64,000 nucleotides of DNA, from positions 16,631 through 80,630 of the forward strand of contig CACXQV010000010.1 of the NCBI GenBank assembly GCA_902769875.1. Direction: 5' to 3'. Under the pieces are notes generated by a model that saw nothing but the letters and a program-made list of their open reading frames with translations, had not been told where the DNA came from and did no database searches. Position numbers and translations under genes: made by a program. Origin of the DNA: an uncultured Bacteroidia bacterium. Its GTDB lineage: Bacteria > Bacteroidota > Bacteroidia > Bacteroidales > F082. Below are positions 1 through 15,058 of this stretch, piece after piece (the first letter of the stretch is position 1; the number at the start of each line of letters is the position of its first letter).

Positions 1-1293
1 GGCGATGAAGTCCTCAATCTCTTCCTTCACGTTGATGATGGAAGGCAACACGGGGAAAATGGGCTTCTTGCAAGTGCGCATCTTCTGGTCGAGCAGGTCA
101 TAGACCTCCTTGTTCGAGAAGAGCCCGGGCGAGCCGAAAATGACGACCGAGAAGTCAATGTCGGTGTAGTCATTCTCCACTGCATCAAGGATATAACCTA
201 ATTGTTCGGCGGTGCCAGTGGCGAGGAAGTCGATGGGATTGCCCACCGAGGAGCCGGGGAAGAGCTTCTCCAAAAGAGCTTTGCTGGCAGGGTGTTCCTT
301 GAGCGAAGGCACCTCCATGCCGCCATTGGAAAGCACGTCCGTGAGCATCACGGCGGGACCGCCCGCGTGGGTCACCACGGCGCAGCGTTTGCCTTTGATT
401 TCGGGGTGCATAAACACGCCGCAAACGGTGGTCAATTCCTGACGGTTTTGGCAGCGCACAATACCAGCCTTGCGGAACAGGGCATCCACAGCGGCATCGT
501 TGGTAGCCAAAGCACCCGTATGAGAAGAAGCAGCACGCGAGCCGGCAGCCGATCCTCCACTCTTGATGGCCGCGATGTGGCATCCCTTGTTGATGAGGCT
601 GCGACTATGCCTGAGCAACCTTTGCGGGTCGCCGATCTTTTCCATATAAAGCATGATGACGCGCGACGACTTCTCGGGGTCGAAGGTCTCGTCCAAATGC
701 TCCAACACGTCCTCGATGCCCAACTGGGCACTATTGCCCACAGCCCAAACGCTGTTGAACTTCAGGCCGTTGCTCATGCCGTATTCCTTGATGAACACAG
801 CTGTTGCGCCACTGCCTGTGATGAAATCGACACCCTTGGGGTCGAGCGGCGGGATGGGCGTATCGAAGCAGCCGGCATAGTTCACGTTGAGGAAGCCGGT
901 GCAGTTGGGCCCGATAAGCGAACCACCGACGGAGTTGATGGTGTCAACGATATGTTTCTCGATTTCAGCGCCTTCATGGCTCTCTTCCGAGAAGCCTGCA
1001 CTGATGATGATGAAGCCTTTGCAGCCCTTCTCTTTGGCCAGCACATCAACGGTCTGGGCGCAGAACTTGGCGGCAATGCAAAGAATAGCACATTCCACCT
1101 GCGGAAGGTCATCCACCTTGGCATAGCACTTAACGCCCTGAACCTCAGTTTCTTTGGGATTCACGGCATAAATCGGGCCACTGAAAGGGCTCTCCAAAAG
1201 GTTCTTCAATGCTTTTCCACCGGGTTTGTGGACGTCGGACGAAGCACCGCACACTACGATGCTTTTCGGGTCGAGTAATTCTCTTGCTATCAT
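1..1293 (-). CDS. Acetate/acyl-CoA ligase (ADP-forming), N-terminal 431 residues, cut by window edge
   Basis: Reading the minus strand from the ATG at 1293 gives an open frame that runs off the left edge. It begins MIARELLDPKSIVVCGASSD and shows the CoA-binding Rossmann region (GASSD near residue 16), the GPNCTGF motif, the ITGSGA loop, and the SSHTGALA motif with His258. That His matches the phosphohistidine of ADP-forming acetyl-CoA synthetases (family knowledge). These cytoplasmic enzymes convert acyl-CoA, ADP and Pi to acid, CoA and ATP, an energy-conserving last step in fermentation. The start fits the promoter at 1326-1357. The C-terminal ATP-grasp part, if fused, lies outside the window, so substrate and full architecture are unknown. 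The gene is divergent from the MATE-NRPS operon. Confidence 0.9.
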   Translation of the reverse strand, partial: MIARELLDPKSIVVCGASSDVHKPGGKALKNLLESPFSGPIYAVNPKETEVQGVKCYAKVDDLPQVECAILCIAAKFCAQTVDVLAKEKGCKGFIIISAGFSEESHEGAEIEKHIVDTINSVGGSLIGPNCTGFLNVNYAGCFDTPIPPLDPKGVDFITGSGATAVFIKEYGMSNGLKFNSVWAVGNSAQLGIEDVLEHLDETFDPEKSSRVIMLYMEKIGDPQRLLRHSRSLINKGCHIAAIKSGGSAAGSRAASSHTGALATNDAAVDALFRKAGIVRCQNRQELTTVCGVFMHPEIKGKRCAVVTHAGGPAVMLTDVLSNGGMEVPSLKEHPASKALLEKLFPGSSVGNPIDFLATGTAEQLGYILDAVENDYTDIDFSVVIFGSPGLFSNKEVYDLLDQKMRTCKKPIFPVLPSIINVKEEIEDFIA

Positions 1294-1325
1294 ATTAATA
1301 AGGTATTTAATTTCTTAAGTTGCCG

Positions 1326-1357
1326 CAAAGATAAGGTTTTTCCTCAAAACCCACAAA
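1326..1357 (-). promoter_or_regulatory. Bacteroidetes-type promoter for the acyl-CoA ligase
   Basis: Read on the minus strand, TATCTTTG (1326-1333) matches the -7 consensus TAnnTTTG. A TTTG lies at 1354-1357, with a 20-nt spacer, as expected for the -33 element. The predicted transcript starts roughly 25 nt upstream of the ATG at 1293. Confidence 0.6.
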
Positions 1358-1393
1358 AAAAGCATAAATAGAAGCATGAAAAAAGAAAATCCC

Positions 1394-1401
1394 TACTTTT
1401 G
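1394..1401 (+). promoter_or_regulatory. -7 promoter element for the MATE-NRPS operon
   Basis: TACTTTTG matches TAnnTTTG. No clear TTTG is present at the usual -33 distance. It is the best candidate start for the plus-strand operon and leaves a leader of about 80 nt before the ATG at 1489. Confidence 0.45.
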
Positions 1402-1488
1402 CAAGAAAATTATTTGACTGCTTCAAACCATTGACAATGACAACAAAGCAGCGTTTTATTTAAGTTGAAAAACAAACACGAATACAAG

Positions 1489-2811
1489 ATGAATTTAGAA
1501 GAAAAGAAATCGTTTAATCGCCAATTCTGGCGTTTCTTGTGGGCCTCCATCCTCATCGGATTGTCGGCCTGCTTGGGAAATGTGGTGGATGCGATGATTG
1601 TGGGCAACCTGATCAACGAAGATGCGGTGAGTGCCATCAACCTTGCGCTGCCGTTGCTTCAGTTTATGTTCACCATCAATATGCTGTTGGCCGCTGGTGG
1701 AGGTATGCTGGTCGGTATGGAATTAGGCAAAAACGACACACGCCGGGCATCGTATGTCTTCACCATCTCCATGTTGGCCTGTCTGTTGGTGGGTCTTGTG
1801 TTGACGGGGTGCGGGGTACTGATTCCCGATGCCGTGACACGGCTGTTGTGCGACCACGAGCAGCTTTATCAGCCCACTTACGATTACCTGCGGGTGACGC
1901 TGATAGGGGCACCGGCCTACTTGCTGATGTGGGGCATCGACACGATGGTCAGCGTTGATGGCAGTCCACGGTTAGTGTCTGTATCCATCTTGGTGGACAA
2001 TGTCGTTCACTTGGTGCTCGACGTGGTGTTCATCAAATATTTAGGCTGGGGCATCGAGGGTAGCGCATGGGCCACCGTCATCGGTCACGTCGTGGGCATC
2101 GCCCTGATGGGCATCCATTTCCTTTCCAAAGAAAACCATTTGCGACTCTGTTTTGGTCACCAGAAACCCGTTTTCGGCGCCATCCTCTCGCAAGGTGCGC
2201 CGTTGGCCATTGCCTCGGTCTGCCTGACGGTGCTGATGTTCTCGGCGAACAGAATCATCCTGTCGTCACTGGGGCGCACGGGTATCTATGCCTTTGCCCT
2301 CTGCATGAACTTGCTGCTGATTTACAACCTGTTTTTGGGAGGTGTCTGCCGCACCATCCAGTCGTTGGGTTCCATCCAAGTGGGCAAGGGCGACAACGAG
2401 GCTTTCAAGATGGTGTTGCGCAAGTCGTTCAATTTCATCACCGTGGCGATGGTCATCACCTGCATTTTCGTATGGATATGGCCTGAAAGCATCGTGATGC
2501 TTTTCGGTACCGACGAAAACGATTTGATTACTGAAAGCTGCCATGCCTTGCGCATCTTCGCTGTCTGCCTCATCCCATTCTGCTATATTTATACCATCAT
2601 GGTCGTTTATAAACTCTACAACTACCACAAAATGGCACTTTTCATCTCCTTCGCCTTGTCGCTGACGGTCATCCCCGTACTATGGCTGATTTCGAAGTAT
2701 GCCAAAGAATGGATATGGTATAGTTACCTGATAGCTTACATCATCGAGGCGGTGGCCATCTTTGTGCTACACAAGATCACCCACGTCAAATTTGAGTTGA
2801 ATAATAAATAG
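1489..2811 (+). CDS. MATE-family multidrug/natural-product efflux protein
   Basis: A 440-residue polytopic inner-membrane protein with about twelve hydrophobic segments. The first, around residues 20-40 (FLWASILIGLSACLGNVVDAMIVG), is followed by the typical early MATE pattern (NLINEDAVSAINLALPL). MATE proteins export small organic compounds in exchange for H+ or Na+. The ATG at 1489 was chosen over an in-frame TTG at 1465 because no support exists for the longer form. Only 8 bp separate its stop from the NRPS start, so the two are almost certainly co-transcribed. I infer that it exports the NRPS product or confers self-protection. Substrate is not readable from sequence. Confidence 0.9.
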   Translation: MNLEEKKSFNRQFWRFLWASILIGLSACLGNVVDAMIVGNLINEDAVSAINLALPLLQFMFTINMLLAAGGGMLVGMELGKNDTRRASYVFTISMLACLLVGLVLTGCGVLIPDAVTRLLCDHEQLYQPTYDYLRVTLIGAPAYLLMWGIDTMVSVDGSPRLVSVSILVDNVVHLVLDVVFIKYLGWGIEGSAWATVIGHVVGIALMGIHFLSKENHLRLCFGHQKPVFGAILSQGAPLAIASVCLTVLMFSANRIILSSLGRTGIYAFALCMNLLLIYNLFLGGVCRTIQSLGSIQVGKGDNEAFKMVLRKSFNFITVAMVITCIFVWIWPESIVMLFGTDENDLITESCHALRIFAVCLIPFCYIYTIMVVYKLYNYHKMALFISFALSLTVIPVLWLISKYAKEWIWYSYLIAYIIEAVAIFVLHKITHVKFELNNK

Positions 2812-2819
2812 ATTAAGAT

Positions 2820-10278
<7,459 letters not shown>

Positions 10279-10292
<14 letters not shown>

Positions 10293-10779
10293 ACAAGCCG
10301 CTCGCCTCGCAATCGAGCAGCAGTTGGTAATGGTTCCAGTTGAAAAGCCGCATCTTGCACAAGAGTTCGATTTCCTCGCGGTTCATCCAATACACCGATT
10401 CGACTTCGTCCTTTTGAAGATGCAACATTTCAGCTGGAACATTGCTTTTGAGGATATAGAGAAACGTGAACTTATGCTCGTATCGTCTGATTTTCACTAA
10501 TTTGAGCTCGCTTTTGGCGGCAGTCAGCCCGATTTCCTCCTTCATCTCACGAAGCATGGCCAAGGCAAAATCCGACTCGCCGCTTTGCACATGGCCAGCC
10601 GTGGTGGAATAATAATTGCCTTTTTTGGGCGAAACCTTCTGAATCAGATATTGGCCTTTGTCATTGTAAACATAGACGGCTACGATGGGAATCACCATAC
10701 CGGGCGGAACAGGTTTGCCACGCTCAATGGTAAGCCCAGTCGGTTTCAAGTCTCTATCGTACAAGTCAAGAATCTCCAT
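10279..10779 (-). CDS. NUDIX hydrolase
   Basis: 166 residues. The Nudix box runs GHVQSGES...REMKEEIGL, with metal-binding Glu residues in REMKEE. The spacing between GE and RE is one residue longer than the standard 23-residue box. Proteins of this type hydrolyse nucleoside diphosphates linked to another moiety; the substrate here is unknown. The ATG at 10779 was chosen because it follows a good promoter (10805-10838) and the upstream frame overlaps that promoter. The gene converges on the NRPS and overlaps its 3' end by 14 bp with no terminator between them. Confidence 0.88.
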
Positions 10780-10804
10780 AAGCCAATTCCATGCAATGAT
10801 TGCG

Positions 10805-10838
10805 CAAAAATACGCAAATAGGCTTAAAACGGCGCAAA
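10805..10838 (-). promoter_or_regulatory. Promoter for the NUDIX gene
   Basis: On the minus strand, TATTTTTG (10805-10812) matches the -7 consensus and TTTG (10835-10838) lies 22 nt upstream. The -33 element is embedded in the T-tract of the terminator at 10836-10869. Confidence 0.55.
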
Positions 10839-10869
10839 AAAATGGCTGCAAATTCGAAAATTTGCAGCC
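10836..10869 (-). terminator. Rho-independent terminator of the mini-HTH gene
   Basis: A perfect 11-bp stem (ggctgcaaatt at 10844-10854 with aatttgcagcc at 10859-10869) closes a 4-nt loop. On the minus strand it is followed by seven T after one A. It ends the gene at 10902-11126. Confidence 0.8.
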
Positions 10870-10901
10870 GAAAACATTATTAACCAAATCAGAGGATACC
10901 G

Positions 10902-11126
10902 TCACGGCTCCTCAAAACAATCGCTCAAGAAATTATGGTCCAAAACCTCCGAGATTTTCATCAGCTGGGCCAAATCGATGCTCTTTCTCTTGAACATCTT
11001 GTAAACATTGGATTTCTCACAGTATATTTCGTGTGCAAACCAATTGACAGTGCGACCTTGACGGTAAAGCTCATCCTCAATCAGCTTGCCAACATGTACT
11101 TCCTTCATGGTAAAATTCGTAGCCAT
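10902..11126 (-). CDS. Small HTH (XRE-like) DNA-binding protein
   Basis: 74 residues containing a compact helix-turn-helix-like core (LIEDELYRQGRTVNWFAHEIYCEKSNVYKMFKRKSIDLAQLMKISEVL). It is a clear paralogue of the 75-residue protein at 13283-13510: both have HVG, RQGR, W-A, IYCE-SN-YK-F and SEVL at the same spacing. Aligning the two supports the start at 11126 (ten residues before VHVG in each). A strong promoter precedes it and a terminator follows, so it is a single-gene unit. Target DNA is unknown. Confidence 0.75.
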   Translation of the reverse strand: MATNFTMKEVHVGKLIEDELYRQGRTVNWFAHEIYCEKSNVYKMFKRKSIDLAQLMKISEVLDHNFLSDCFEEP

Positions 11127-11152
11127 AGTTATGCGTTTTTGCAATTGTGGCG

Positions 11153-11185
11153 CAAAAGTACGGCGAGGGTAAAATAACAGGCAAA
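11153..11185 (-). promoter_or_regulatory. Promoter of the mini-HTH gene
   Basis: On the minus strand, TTTG (11182-11185), a 21-nt spacer and TACTTTTG (11153-11160) form an excellent match to the Bacteroidetes promoter, with about 20 nt of leader before the ATG at 11126. Confidence 0.65.
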
Positions 11186-11340
11186 AACATAACAAAAAGT
11201 CAATCAAAAATTATCAAAATAAAATAGATATAAAAACATAAAAACCAATGAATTAGCAGAGTAATCAAGAAAAATCAACATTCAGGAAAAACTTTGATTG
11301 ATTTAGTTGATTGACTGGGAGGATAATTATAAAAAATTGA

Positions 11341-13161
11341 TTACCAATCTTTTAAGAAACCATAAAGCACAAGCTGCAAATTTGACTTGTTGCCGAAAAT
11401 TTCGTGCAGTTTCAGCGATCTTCTCCAAACGGCTTGGTAGGTTTTCCCTGTCAAAGCAGCGGCTTGCACCTCGGTTATGCCCAAAATATAGAGGCAGCAA
11501 TACATCACATCGGAGCGTTTCAGGCGCGGAAACATCTCAATAATCCTCACTGAGAACTTGGGAAAGACGGCATCCACCGCATTGACCAACATAGTCAGCT
11601 GATTCTCGGACAAAACGAGTTCGGGATACGACGAAAACGCTTTCACGTTGGCCTCGGTCACGGTGCGGACGCGCTTGCTGATGGGCATCTTGTAAAGCGT
11701 TTCCAACTTCATGTCGAATGGCAGCTTCTGGAAATCGGGATTGTTCACGACTTTTTCCAACTCGCTCTCAAGCACCTTGATTTTTTCTTCTTTCTGCCGG
11801 GTCTTTTCTTCCGTCATCTCGATTTTGTCCTCAAGCGATGCCTTAATGCGTTCATGTTCAGCCTGATCCAATTTATGACGCAGCTTGCGCCTGTAGAGAA
11901 AATAGCTATCTATCGTCAAAATCAGGATGAGCAGCACCACCATGAAGGAGATGAAATATACCCAATCTTTCTGACGTGTCAGCCCTTTGTCGGCCTTGTA
12001 TTGTTCAAACAAGGAAATCATCGTGGTCTTCTCACTCTCCATCGAAACCCTTTCCAAATAAGAATCGGCCAAAAGATTGGCATAACGTGCTGCTTTCAAT
12101 GAATCGCCCAAAGCATTGGAAATCTGCACACAACGGCTATATGACTTCAGCGTTTGGCCAGGAAGGAGGGGATAGCTGCGCTCGAAATAGTTCAAGGCCG
12201 AGTCCAACATTTGGTCATCATAATAGAAATAGCCAAGCGTATACCCTATCATCTTTCTGGAAAACTCATTATGGGTTCTATCCAACACACTATGTAGCAA
12301 CATATATGCCGAATCTTTTTCGCCACCATAATAAAGGTCGTAGCAGTCGTGCATCAGCGTACTGAACTGCTGATAGGCATTGTCGGTATGAAGTTGGGAG
12401 TGAATACTGTCCGACTTTTTGTAGTAATCGATGGCCTCCATGTGGTTCGACTGGGCCAACATCACATTACCCATCATTTCAAGATTGCCAGCTATGCCGT
12501 GTCGATTGTTTTCCTTCAGGAAACATTCATTCGACGATTCCAAGGCATCCAATGCCACCTCCCAAGCATCGCACGAAAAAAGAAAGAAGGCCAAACGATC
12601 GTAAATAAGTGCCGTAAAATGCTCATAATCAAGGTTTGGCTTCCAAAACACAAAGGCGCGTCGCTTCCCCGTCAGCCCATCCATCAGTTGCAAAGCCCTC
12701 AAATAATCATTGAAGGCATCCAAAGTCTTGCCAGAACGATTATCCACCACACCTTTATAATAATAGGAACGGGCCAACTGATAATTAAGTTCCTTATCCT
12801 TTTTGCCAAAGAAAGACGAATTGACGACTGAATCATAAAACCCAAAGGCTTCCAACAGTTCTTTCTCATTCGCAATCGGCTTGAATCCCTTAAAAGCAAG
12901 TTCAGACAAAAGAAGCTGATATTCAAAATATTGGAATGCAGAAAATTGACGGATTTCTTCTGGCGAAAGCGTGTCGGCAATGGCTTCCATCAGCCGGTAA
13001 GCGCTATCGGGATGGGTGTTTTTCAAGGCATAGACTTCATCAAACAGAGGCCATGCCTCATTCAAAGAATCATAATCGGATTTTTTCCCACATGAAGTCG
13101 CCAAAAGAAGCGAAGCAAACAGGACAAGAGAAATTTGCCTTATGGAAATTTTAATAATCAT
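11341..13161 (-). CDS. TPR-containing membrane lipoprotein with C-terminal HTH-like domain (regulator)
   Basis: 606 residues from the ATG at 13161. A lipoprotein signal peptide ends LLATSC (Cys24). The next roughly 370 residues are helical TPR-like repeats. A transmembrane helix (WVYFISFMVVLLILILTID) follows, then a charged coiled coil (EHERIKASLEDKIEMTEEKTRQKEEK, shown here in part), and a C-terminal region resembling a LuxR-type HTH (LKRSDVMYCCLYILGITEVQAAALTG). This architecture is common in Bacteroidetes and is read as a signalling protein that links a periplasmic TPR sensor to a cytoplasmic DNA-binding domain. Its ligand and targets are unknown. It sits between two paralogous mini-HTH genes. 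The ORF could extend upstream to 13218, but that would bury the signal peptide. Confidence 0.8.
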   Translation of the reverse strand: MIIKISIRQISLVLFASLLLATSCGKKSDYDSLNEAWPLFDEVYALKNTHPDSAYRLMEAIADTLSPEEIRQFSAFQYFEYQLLLSELAFKGFKPIANEKELLEAFGFYDSVVNSSFFGKKDKELNYQLARSYYYKGVVDNRSGKTLDAFNDYLRALQLMDGLTGKRRAFVFWKPNLDYEHFTALIYDRLAFFLFSCDAWEVALDALESSNECFLKENNRHGIAGNLEMMGNVMLAQSNHMEAIDYYKKSDSIHSQLHTDNAYQQFSTLMHDCYDLYYGGEKDSAYMLLHSVLDRTHNEFSRKMIGYTLGYFYYDDQMLDSALNYFERSYPLLPGQTLKSYSRCVQISNALGDSLKAARYANLLADSYLERVSMESEKTTMISLFEQYKADKGLTRQKDWVYFISFMVVLLILILTIDSYFLYRRKLRHKLDQAEHERIKASLEDKIEMTEEKTRQKEEKIKVLESELEKVVNNPDFQKLPFDMKLETLYKMPISKRVRTVTEANVKAFSSYPELVLSENQLTMLVNAVDAVFPKFSVRIIEMFPRLKRSDVMYCCLYILGITEVQAAALTGKTYQAVWRRSLKLHEIFGNKSNLQLVLYGFLKDW

Positions 13162-13282
13162 AAGTGCAAAAATAGGAAAAGCCGCCCAAAAACGACGGGC
13201 AGCGTACTGAAAAAACACAAATAGTGGACTAAAAATCCAAAATCAAGAGAGGCAGGCCGTTTTTGCACTTGCATCTCAAGGC

Positions 13283-13510
13283 TTAGTCTTGGTAGTCGTA
13301 ACAGTCTTTAAGGAAGTCGTGTTCCAACACCTCGGAGATACGCATCAGTTGGATGACACCGATGCTTTCCCTTTGGAACAACTTATAGATGTTCGACCTC
13401 TCGCAATAGATGCACCTCGCGAGCCACGACGCGCTCCTCCCCTGCCTTTCCAATTCCTGCTGAATCAGATGACCGACATGGATGTCTTTCCTAAACGAAA
13501 AGTCTTTCAT
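13283..13510 (-). CDS. Small HTH (XRE-like) DNA-binding protein, paralogue of 10902-11126
   Basis: 75 residues, with the core LIQQELERQGRSASWLARCIYCERSNIYKLFQRESI typical of compact XRE-like folds. It lies 12 bp downstream of the Band-7 gene, so it is probably transcribed with the NfeD/Band-7 pair, unlike its paralogue, which has its own promoter. Function unknown beyond likely DNA binding. Confidence 0.75.
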   Translation of the reverse strand: MKDFSFRKDIHVGHLIQQELERQGRSASWLARCIYCERSNIYKLFQRESIGVIQLMRISEVLEHDFLKDCYDYQD

Positions 13511-13522
13511 AACCCAACCTTC

Positions 13523-14479
13523 CTATTTGCTGAGCAAATCCTTGATGCCGCCCAACGAACCAAGCAAATTGCTGGCCTCGTATGGCAGATACACTGTCTT
13601 ATTCTGTTGGCCTCCAGCCACTTCCTTCAAGGTTTCGATATACTTCACGGCCAGCAGATAGTTGACTGGATCGGCACCACGGTCGGCAACGGAATCGGCA
13701 ATGTTGCGGATGGCGGCAGCCTCGGCCTCGGCTTGCAGCACCTTGGCACGGGCTTCACCTTCGGCACGCAGGATGTTGGCTTGCTTTTCGGCTTCAGCCG
13801 CATTGATTTCGGCCTGTTTCTCACCTTCCGAATTCAAGATTTGGGCTTGCTTCTCACCTTCGGCCTTCAAAATCTCGGCACGACGGTTACGCTCGGCCTG
13901 CATCTGGAGTTCCATCGTGCGACGAATGCTCTCTGGTGGAGTAATGTCTTGCAATTCAACGCGATTCACCTTCACGCCCCATTTGTTGGTGGCATCATCG
14001 AGCACGTTGCGGAGTTTCGAGTTGATGGTGTCGCGAGATGTCAAAGTCTCGTCGAGTTCCATCTCACCAACCACATTACGGAGCGTGGTTTGCGTAAGCT
14101 TTTCGATGGCGACAGGCAGGTTTTGGATCTCATAAACGGCCTTCATAGGGTCGACAATCTGGAAATAAAGCAAAGCGTTGATTTCGGTCATCACATTGTC
14201 TTTTGTGATAACGCTCTGTTTGTCAAAGTCATACACCTGCTCACGCATATCAATTCGCGTGGTGCGCGTGATGGCGCCATTCTGGCGACGCACAATGGTT
14301 TCCTTGGCTTGCTCGACGATAGGCAAGATGATATTGATGCCGGCATTCAACGTGCGGTTGTACTTGCCAAGGCGTTCGACAATCATCGTCTCCGACTGGG
14401 AAACAATCTTGATGCCACGAAGTATGTACAATACAACGAGGGCCAAAAACACATAGAGCACAATGTTGAAAGGATTCAT
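13523..14479 (-). CDS. SPFH/Band-7 (stomatin-like, QmcA-type) membrane protein
   Basis: 318 residues. An N-terminal membrane anchor (IVLYVFLALVVLYILRG) is followed by the Band-7 domain (residues about 25-200, with RVELQDITPPESIRRTM) and a long Ala/Glu-rich coiled coil (EGEKQAQILNSEGEKQAEIN). Such proteins form large membrane-associated oligomers that organise microdomains and partner with NfeD proteins. The NfeD gene lies 5 bp upstream, the classic pairing (as in E. coli qmcA-ybbJ). Confidence 0.93.
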   Translation of the reverse strand: MNPFNIVLYVFLALVVLYILRGIKIVSQSETMIVERLGKYNRTLNAGINIILPIVEQAKETIVRRQNGAITRTTRIDMREQVYDFDKQSVITKDNVMTEINALLYFQIVDPMKAVYEIQNLPVAIEKLTQTTLRNVVGEMELDETLTSRDTINSKLRNVLDDATNKWGVKVNRVELQDITPPESIRRTMELQMQAERNRRAEILKAEGEKQAQILNSEGEKQAEINAAEAEKQANILRAEGEARAKVLQAEAEAAAIRNIADSVADRGADPVNYLLAVKYIETLKEVAGGQQNKTVYLPYEASNLLGSLGGIKDLLSK

Positions 14480-14484
14480 AGCAA

Positions 14485-14916
14485 TTATTTTTTTACGGTT
14501 ACAATAATACTGTCTATTTTCACGATTTCCACGGTCTCGCCTTTCTCGATGACGGAACCATCCTCCGACACGGCTTTCCAGTCATCTCCGTCGAGGGCAA
14601 CACGACCTGTATGTTTCGCTGAATCAATGCGTTCCGAAACAACACCTTTGCGGCCTACGATGGCATCGACATTGGTTTTCACATCTTTCGATTTCTTGTC
14701 CAAGAAACGCATGACGATTGGACGGAGGAAAATGAATGTCAGTATTGACACCACTGCGAAAACGATGACTTGCCATGTGGTGCTGGCGTCAAGACCGGCA
14801 GCAAGGGCGGCAAAGGCAGCACCGATTGCAAAACAGATGACCCCGAAACCCGAAGTGACGATTTCGAGAATCATCAGCACGATGGCGGCGACAAGCCAAA
14901 TTTGATAAATTGCCAT
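14485..14916 (-). CDS. NfeD-like membrane protein
   Basis: 143 residues. Two or three membrane segments (IWLVAAIVLMILEIVTSGFGVICFAIG and WQVIVFAVVSILTFIFL) precede a C-terminal OB-fold domain (GRKGVVSERI...GRVALDGDDWKA). It pairs with the stomatin-like protein 5 bp downstream. The ATG at 14916 was preferred to an in-frame start at 14940 because the -7 element at 14938-14945 would place the transcript start downstream of 14940. Confidence 0.9.
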   Translation of the reverse strand: MAIYQIWLVAAIVLMILEIVTSGFGVICFAIGAAFAALAAGLDASTTWQVIVFAVVSILTFIFLRPIVMRFLDKKSKDVKTNVDAIVGRKGVVSERIDSAKHTGRVALDGDDWKAVSEDGSVIEKGETVEIVKIDSIIVTVKK

Positions 14917-14937
14917 AATTTGTTCGTTTTGATTGTG

Positions 14938-14945
14938 CAAATATA
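14938..14945 (-). promoter_or_regulatory. -7 element of the NfeD/Band-7/HTH operon
   Basis: TATATTTG on the minus strand matches TAnnTTTG. No convincing -33 TTTG is seen. It decides the start of the NfeD gene. Confidence 0.45.
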
Positions 14946-14995
14946 CAAATATTTTTCAATTTGAACGTTTCAACGTTTTTTTTTCGCCGAAAAGC

Positions 14996-15031
14996 AAAAA
15001 AAAGAGGGCGCGTCAAAACAGGCGCACCCTC
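14996..15031 (-). terminator. Terminator of the glycogen operon
   Basis: On the minus strand a 9-bp stem (arms 15023-15031 and 15004-15012, one G-T wobble) is followed by eight T (14996-15003). It lies 28 bp beyond the phosphorylase stop. Confidence 0.75.
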
Positions 15032-15058
15032 TCCAAAAAATATTAATCAAAACCCAAA

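Noticed and set aside
202-1278. Plus-strand 358-codon open frame
   Set aside because: It is the antisense shadow of the acyl-CoA ligase, whose minus-strand translation has clear family motifs.
13289-14905. Plus-strand 538-codon open frame
   Set aside because: It lies antisense to the mini-HTH, Band-7 and NfeD genes, all of which have recognisable domains; the long frame is a by-product of codon use.
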